NCBI RefSeq assembly: GCF_938010525.1
Contig: NZ_CALLVK010000017.1
Location: forward strand, 10,387-74,386
Direction of reading: 5' to 3'
Source: Abiotrophia sp938010525
Lineage (GTDB): Bacteria > Bacillota > Bacilli > Lactobacillales > Aerococcaceae
DNA: 64,000 nucleotides
The position numbers and the translations under genes are program-made. The notes under the pieces are model-generated. The model saw only the letters and a program-made list of their open reading frames with translations, was not told the origin of the DNA and ran no database searches. This document shows positions 59,525-64,000 of the stretch, in pieces (the first letter of the stretch is position 1; every line of letters begins with the position of its first letter).

Positions 59525-61270
59525 ATGAAAAAGTCTATGAAGAAGAGCTTAGCTTTAGTAGCTGCTGCTTTTACGGTAGCTGGTGCTTTTGCGCCAACCT
59601 TGGCCCATGCTGAAGGTGTTAAATTACCAGAAGTGGTAGATAATGAAGGCACACCAATCTCAGGTGGGACTTTGAAAGTTGCCTTGGTCGGGGACCCATT
59701 TGCAGGTGTCTTAAACCAACTCTACTATGAAACAGGTCCAGATGGAGATGTCGTTGAAAACTTTACAACTGGTTTATACAGTTTTGATGAGAACTTCGTC
59801 ATTACTAATGATGGATTCGCTAAGTTGACCTTTGACAAGGACAACAAGAAAGTAACCATCAAAATCCCTGAAAATACTAAGTGGGATGATGGTGAACCAT
59901 TGACGATCGATGACGTAATTTACCCTTACTATGTAGTAGGGCACAAGGACTACACAGGGATTCGTTATGGCGATGACTTTGAGAACGTTGTAGGGATGGC
60001 AGAATACCATGAAGGTAAGGCTGAAGAAATCTCAGGTCTTAAGCGTGTTGATGACTGGACCTTAGAAGTATCCTACAAGGAATTCCCAGCTGGTATGTTA
60101 CAAGCAGGGGGCGGTGTTTCTCAATATATCGCACCTAAGCACGTTCTTGAGAAAATTCCAATTGCTGAACAAGAAGATTCAGATGCAGTTCGTAAGAACC
60201 CAGTAGGGAACGGTCCTTTCCGTGTTAAATCGGTTACACCAGGGGAATCTGTTACTTTCGAAGCCAACGAATACTACTACAAAGGCAAGCCGAAAGTAGA
60301 TGGCATGCAATTAGATGTAGTCAACCCTTCAACTGCTGTTTCAGAAATGAAGGCAGGTAACTACGATATCGCTAAGTTGACTTCAGATGAATATCCTACT
60401 TATGCAGATGCGACTAACTTCAAGACCTTAGGTCACTGGCAAAACGCTATGAGCTACATCGGTTTCAAGATGGGTAAATGGAACGCTGATAAGAAGGAAG
60501 TCGAGTACGACCCAAGTCGCGTTGTCTCTAATAAAGCCCTCCGTCAAGCCATGGGTTACGCTGTTGACAATGACGCGATTGGTGAGAAGTTCTACAACGG
60601 TTTACGTACACGTGCTAATACCACTATTCCTCCTGTCTTTAAGGGCTACAATGACGGTTCTATCGAAGGTTACACCTACCAACCAGAAAAATCTAAACAA
60701 ATCCTTGCAGATGCTGGGTTCGTTGACAAAGACGGTGACGGTTTCGTAGAAGATCCAAACGGTAAGAGCTTCACCCTTAAATTTGCTTCTATGCAAGGGG
60801 GAGCAACGGCTGAACCAATCGCTCAATACTACATCGACTCTTGGAAACAAGTAGGGATTAACGTTGAGCTTGTAGACGGTCACCTCATGGAATTTAACGC
60901 CTTCTACGACTTGCTCAAAAAAGATGGCGATGTCGATGTCTACCAAGCAGCCTTCGGGGTAGGTGGGGATCCAAACCCAATTAACTTGTTTGGCCGTAAG
61001 GCAGCCTTCAACTACACTCGTTGGGCAACTGAAGAGAACGACAAACTCTTGGATGCTTTAGGTTCTACTGAATCCTTCGACGAAGCATTCCGTAAGAAAG
61101 CCTTCACTGACTGGCAAAAATACTTCACTGAAGAAGCACCTGTTGTTCCAACTCTCTTCCGTCAAGACTTAGTATCAGTTAACAACCGTGTGAAACACTA
61201 TGACTTCAAAGTGGGTTCAACATTTGACCTTTCTGAAGTTGAATTAACTGCTGATCAACCAGTTAAATAA
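59525..61270 (+). CDS. OppA-type peptide-binding protein 2, SPase I-type leader
   Basis: A 581-residue SBP family 5 protein. The leader KKSMKKSLALVAAAFTVAGA ends at AHA/EG near residue 29 with no lipobox cysteine. The mature part starts with a short conserved block, VDNEGTPISGGTLKVALVGD, and has IPENTKWDDGEPLTIDDVIY (the family's substrate-binding domain signature). It is homologous throughout to genes at 61544 and 63565 but more diverged from them than they are from each other. The ribosome-binding site (GGGGGT) is weaker than in the others. Confidence 0.93.
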   Translation: MKKSMKKSLALVAAAFTVAGAFAPTLAHAEGVKLPEVVDNEGTPISGGTLKVALVGDPFAGVLNQLYYETGPDGDVVENFTTGLYSFDENFVITNDGFAKLTFDKDNKKVTIKIPENTKWDDGEPLTIDDVIYPYYVVGHKDYTGIRYGDDFENVVGMAEYHEGKAEEISGLKRVDDWTLEVSYKEFPAGMLQAGGGVSQYIAPKHVLEKIPIAEQEDSDAVRKNPVGNGPFRVKSVTPGESVTFEANEYYYKGKPKVDGMQLDVVNPSTAVSEMKAGNYDIAKLTSDEYPTYADATNFKTLGHWQNAMSYIGFKMGKWNADKKEVEYDPSRVVSNKALRQAMGYAVDNDAIGEKFYNGLRTRANTTIPPVFKGYNDGSIEGYTYQPEKSKQILADAGFVDKDGDGFVEDPNGKSFTLKFASMQGGATAEPIAQYYIDSWKQVGINVELVDGHLMEFNAFYDLLKKDGDVDVYQAAFGVGGDPNPINLFGRKAAFNYTRWATEENDKLLDALGSTESFDEAFRKKAFTDWQKYFTEEAPVVPTLFRQDLVSVNNRVKHYDFKVGSTFDLSEVELTADQPVK

Positions 61271-61282
61271 TTCAGATTAATG

Positions 61283-61317
61283 AAAAGAGACTAGGGCATT
61301 TGTCCTAGTCTCTTTTT
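61283..61317 (+). terminator. Intrinsic terminator of the second oppA gene
   Basis: GAGACTAGG and CCTAGTCTC pair around an 8-nt loop, followed by T5. Confidence 0.9.
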
Positions 61318-61376
61318 CATCTGAGCAAATTGATAGGGGATTTAGCAAGAAAAATACAAAAAGAATTGATTAATTG

Positions 61377-61390
61377 AGAAATCGTTACCA
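61377..61390 (+). promoter_or_regulatory. cre-like site upstream of the third oppA gene
   Basis: AGAAATCGTTACCA matches 12 of 14 positions of the catabolite-responsive element consensus TGWNANCGNTNWCA, including the central CG. It lies about 120 bp upstream of the predicted start of transcription and is repeated ahead of the fourth oppA gene (63398-63411). Confidence 0.45.
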
Positions 61391-61470
61391 TATCCCTTAT
61401 CAAGCCATTTAGCCAAGATTTAATATGAGTATATGATAAGCCTGAGATGAGAAAACGATGAAGAAATCTC

Positions 61471-61499
61471 TTGCTATTTTCTCAGTTATCAGTTATAGT
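61471..61499 (+). promoter_or_regulatory. Promoter of the third oppA gene
   Basis: TTGCTA (61471-61476), a 17-bp spacer and TATAGT (61494-61499), 44 bp upstream of the start codon. It is retained in the downstream duplicate. Confidence 0.75.
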
Positions 61500-61543
61500 A
61501 TCCTTAATCGTATTGACTAAGCCAATATGAAGGAGGAAATCTT

Positions 61544-63295
61544 ATGAAAAGTTGTATTAGCAAGTCCTTGACTGCATTGGTAGCAGGATTATCTGTGGTC
61601 GGCATGCTGAACCCTTGGGCAAGTGCTCAAGCTCAAGATGCTAATTTATCTACAGTAATCGATAATGAAGGGACACCGATTTCAGGTGGGACCCTCAAGT
61701 ATGCCATGGTTGGGGATCCATTCTCAGGTGTTCTATCTCCACTCTACTCTGATAACGGCAAGGACTATGAAATTGTTTCGATGTTTTCTCCTAACTTGTT
61801 TGGGAATGACGCCAACTATAAGTTAGATGACTCTGGCTTTGGTAAAATCAAGTTCGACAAGGATAACAAGAAGGTAACCATCACCATTCCGCAAGGAACT
61901 AAATGGGATGATGGTGAGCCAATCACTATTGAGGATGTTATCTATCCTTACTATGTCATCGGTCATAAGGACTATACCGGTGTCCGTTACGGTTCTGACT
62001 TCCAAAATGTCGTAGGGATGGAAGAGTACCACGCAGGTACCACTGATACCATCTCTGGTTTGAAGAAGGTAGATGACTATACCTTGGAAGTAACCTATAA
62101 GGAATTCTCTAACTCCATGTTGCAAGCTTGGGGCGGGGTAAGTAACTATATGGTTCCTAAGCATGCCTATGAGAATATTCCAATTAAGGAACAGGTGGAC
62201 AGTGATGTGGTGCGTAAGAAACCGGTTGGTTTTGGACCTTTCAAGGTTAAGTCCATTACGCCAGGTGAATCTGTCATCTTAGAAGCCAATGAATACTACT
62301 ACAAGGGTAAACCTAAGATTGACAAAGTGCAAATGGATGTAGTCAACTCTTCAACCGCTGTCTCCGAGATGAAGGCCGGCAACTATGACATAGCTAGTCT
62401 ACCTGCTGATTCTTACAGTACCTATAAGGATGCTACTAACTTCAAGACTATTGGACAAGTAGAGAATAGAGTTCAATATCTTGGTTTCCACTTAGGTAAA
62501 TGGAATGCTGATAAGCAAGAAGTTGAAGTAGATGAAAGCAAGATTGTCAATAACAAGAGTCTGCGACAAGCCATGGGCTATGCTGTAGACAATGGCGCAA
62601 TCGGTCAGCGTTTCTATGAAGGATTACGTTGGCAAGCCAACTCGCCAATTCCGCCAACCTTTAAGGATATTGCAGATAGCAGTCGTGAAGGCTATACCTA
62701 CCAACCAGAAAAAGCCAAGCAAATCTTAGCCGATGCTGGGTTCGTAGACAAGGATGGCGACGGCTTTGTTGAAGATCCTAAGGGTAATCAATTTAGCCTC
62801 AAGTACTTGGCCATGTCAGGGACTGATGTAGCTGAGCCAATCGCCCAATATTATGTAGATTCTTGGAAGCAAGTCGGCATTAATGTCGAACTCTATGAAG
62901 GTCGCTTGCATGAGTTTAACTCCTTCTATGATTTCTTAGGGACGGATGCGGACATTGATGTCTTCTCAGCCTCTATGGGCTTTGGTGGGGATCCAAACCC
63001 TGCCTTTATGTTTGGCCGCAACGCCCAATTCAACTTTATGCGTTATGCTAGTGAACAGAATGATAGCTTGCTCAAGGACATCCGCTCTGATGCTTCCTTT
63101 GATGCGGATTACCGTAAGGAAGCCTTCAAGAAATGGCAAGATTTCATCATGGATGAAGTGCCAATGGTGCCAACTCTCTACAGTTACCAGTTAACGACAT
63201 TCAACAACCGGATTAAGCACTATGATGCAACTCCAGGGGCTGACTTCGACTGGAACCAAGTAGAATTAACAGCAGATGAACCAATCAAAGAATAA
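61544..63295 (+). CDS. OppA-type peptide-binding protein 3, SPase I-type leader
   Basis: A 583-residue SBP family 5 peptide-binding protein. The leader SCISKSLTALVAGLSVVGML ends at AQA/QD near residue 31; its one cysteine is at position 4, in the positively charged start and not in a lipobox. The mature start TVIDNEGTPISGGTLKYAMV and IPQGTKWDDGEPITIEDVIY follow. It is close to the partial gene at 63565 and more distant from 59525. Likely peptide importer partners are OppBCDF upstream. Confidence 0.93.
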   Translation: MKSCISKSLTALVAGLSVVGMLNPWASAQAQDANLSTVIDNEGTPISGGTLKYAMVGDPFSGVLSPLYSDNGKDYEIVSMFSPNLFGNDANYKLDDSGFGKIKFDKDNKKVTITIPQGTKWDDGEPITIEDVIYPYYVIGHKDYTGVRYGSDFQNVVGMEEYHAGTTDTISGLKKVDDYTLEVTYKEFSNSMLQAWGGVSNYMVPKHAYENIPIKEQVDSDVVRKKPVGFGPFKVKSITPGESVILEANEYYYKGKPKIDKVQMDVVNSSTAVSEMKAGNYDIASLPADSYSTYKDATNFKTIGQVENRVQYLGFHLGKWNADKQEVEVDESKIVNNKSLRQAMGYAVDNGAIGQRFYEGLRWQANSPIPPTFKDIADSSREGYTYQPEKAKQILADAGFVDKDGDGFVEDPKGNQFSLKYLAMSGTDVAEPIAQYYVDSWKQVGINVELYEGRLHEFNSFYDFLGTDADIDVFSASMGFGGDPNPAFMFGRNAQFNFMRYASEQNDSLLKDIRSDASFDADYRKEAFKKWQDFIMDEVPMVPTLYSYQLTTFNNRIKHYDATPGADFDWNQVELTADEPIKE

Positions 63296-63303
63296 GTGAA
63301 CGA

Positions 63304-63338
63304 AAAGGCTGGGAATATCCCAGCCTTTCTTGTTTTGT
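63304..63338 (+). terminator. Intrinsic terminator of the third oppA gene
   Basis: AAAGGCTGGGA and TCCCAGCCTTT form a perfect 11-bp stem with a 3-nt loop, followed by a T-rich tail. Confidence 0.85.
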
Positions 63339-63397
63339 CTAGCTAAGTGAGAGACGACTTCTCACCACAAAAAATAGAAGAACATTTAGTCTCTTTT

Positions 63398-63411
63398 GGA
63401 AATCGTTACCA
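63398..63411 (+). promoter_or_regulatory. cre-like site upstream of the fourth oppA gene
   Basis: GGAAATCGTTACCA keeps the core of the copy at 61377-61390 and again matches 12 of 14 cre positions, while flanking sequence between copies has drifted. That retention hints at function. Confidence 0.45.
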
Positions 63412-63491
63412 TATCTTTTATGAAGGGATTCATCAAAGGTTTAATATGAGGATATGATAAGTTGAAGATGAGAAAACAATGAAGAAACCTC

Positions 63492-63520
63492 TTGCTATTT
63501 TCTTATTTATCGGGTATAGT
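63492..63520 (+). promoter_or_regulatory. Promoter of the fourth oppA gene
   Basis: TTGCTA (63492-63497), a 17-bp spacer and TATAGT (63515-63520), identical boxes to the promoter at 61471-61499 although the spacer has changed. Confidence 0.75.
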
Positions 63521-63564
63521 ATCCTTAATCGTAATGACTAAGCCAATATGAAGGAGGAAATCTT

Positions 63565-64000
63565 ATGAAAAGTCGTATTAGCAAATCCTTGACTGCATTG
63601 GTAGCGGGATTGTCTGTAGTTGGCGTGTTGGCCCCTTGGGCTAGTGCTCAGGCCCAAGATGCTAATTTATCTACAGTAATCGATAATGAAGGGACGCCAA
63701 TCTCAGGTGGGGCCCTCAAGTATGCCATGGTTGGGGATCCATTCTCAGGTGTCTTATCTCCGCTCTACTCCGATAACGGCAAGGACTATGAAATTGTCGG
63801 CATGTTCTCACCCAACTTGTTCGGGAACGACGCCAACTATAAGTTAGACGACTCTGGCTTTGGTAAGATTAAGTTCGACAAAGATAACAAGAAGGTAACC
63901 ATCACCATTCCGCAAGGAACCAAATGGGATGATGGCGAGCCAGTGACTATTGAGGATGTTATCTATCCTTACTATGTCATCGGTCATAAGGACTATACCG
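63565..64000 (+). CDS. OppA-type peptide-binding protein 4, partial (runs off the window)
   Basis: The first 145 codons of a further oppA gene, open to the window edge. The leader SRISKSLTALVAGLSVVGVL ends at AQA/QD, again without a cysteine. In these 145 residues it differs from the gene at 61544 only at six positions (C4R, M21V, N23A, T50A, and two more), so it is a recent duplicate. AAGGAGG lies 8 bases before the ATG. Whether the gene is intact beyond the window cannot be seen. Confidence 0.93.
   Translation, partial: MKSRISKSLTALVAGLSVVGVLAPWASAQAQDANLSTVIDNEGTPISGGALKYAMVGDPFSGVLSPLYSDNGKDYEIVGMFSPNLFGNDANYKLDDSGFGKIKFDKDNKKVTITIPQGTKWDDGEPVTIEDVIYPYYVIGHKDYT

Larger units (their letters stand above)
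61377..64000 (+). repeat. Tandem duplication of an oppA gene with its promoter region (unit about 2,021 bp)
   Basis: The region from the cre-like site through the gene at 61544 recurs starting at about 63398, with the start codons exactly 2,021 bases apart. The upstream regions share the cre-like block, the TTGCTA-17-TATAGT promoter and the ribosome-binding region almost base for base; the first 145 codons differ by six amino acids. The second unit runs past the window edge. Confidence 0.9.

Noticed and set aside
61271..64000. The repeated oppA upstream sequences as a mobile element or CRISPR
   Set aside because: The repeat unit is a complete gene with its promoter; there are no transposase genes, terminal inverted repeats, target duplications or short regularly spaced repeats.

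Overview
This window reads as a low-to-mid GC Gram-positive (Firmicutes) chromosome, most likely a member of the Lactobacillales. The evidence is Gram-positive gene content (LiaFSR, IreB, a PASTA-domain Ser/Thr kinase, a lipoprotein-type YidC, FakA/YloV, an ECF S component, a T-box leader on alaS), strong AGGAGG ribosome-binding sites and sigma-A promoters, and chromosomal order shared with Bacillus, Listeria and lactic acid bacteria. I would guess an Aerococcaceae-like organism, but the species cannot be fixed from this window. No phage, insertion sequence, CRISPR array or rRNA is present; it is an ordinary core chromosome arm with almost all genes on the + strand.

Layout. 1-1331 is the 3' end of uvrB. 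1506-10049 holds a divergent acyltransferase-like membrane protein, nnrD (minus strand), then prmA-rsmE-deoC-rel-dtd, a tRNA-Leu(CAG) on the minus strand and a Cof-type HAD phosphatase. 10183-17196 carries a diacylglycerol-kinase-like gene, a T-box leader with alaS, ireB-ruvX-DUF1292, then mltG-udk. 17243-21499 carries greA behind a leader with a strong hairpin, liaF-liaS-liaR, a HesB-like gene and an ECF transporter S component. 21672-30896 matches the Listeria tcsA-type neighbourhood: a BMP-family nucleoside-binding protein, ATPase and two permeases, then ymfF-ymfH-rodZ-pgsA. 31094-34633 contains two small envelope proteins of uncertain function, one with an MltG-like N-terminal domain but no catalytic domain, and an OmpR-type two-component system. 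34738-53496 is yidC, then the gmk-rpoZ-priA-fmt-rsmB-stp-prkC-rsgA-rpe-thiN-rpmB-yloU-fakA-recG-plsX-acpP block, which lacks several members found in Bacillus (coaBC, def, rlmN, fapR, fabD, fabG). 53597-64000 is an oligopeptide uptake locus, oppDFBC followed by four successive oppA-type binding-protein genes, the last running off the window.

How it fits together. The genes combine translation and rRNA maintenance, stringent response, cell-wall synthesis and its monitoring (MltG, RodZ, YidC, LiaFSR, Stp/PrkC, IreB), phospholipid synthesis (PlsX, ACP, PgsA, FakA) and uptake of nucleosides and peptides.

The most unusual observation is that every ABC-transporter substrate-binding protein here (one BMP type and four OppA type) has a classical signal-peptidase-I leader without a lipobox cysteine, although Gram-positive binding proteins are normally lipoproteins and YidC in the same window keeps a lipobox-like cysteine. 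Other points are the tandem oppA amplification with a copied promoter and cre-like site, a hairpin-containing greA leader, a palindrome at the plsX promoter, and a 480-bp structured gap exactly where fabD-fabG would be expected.
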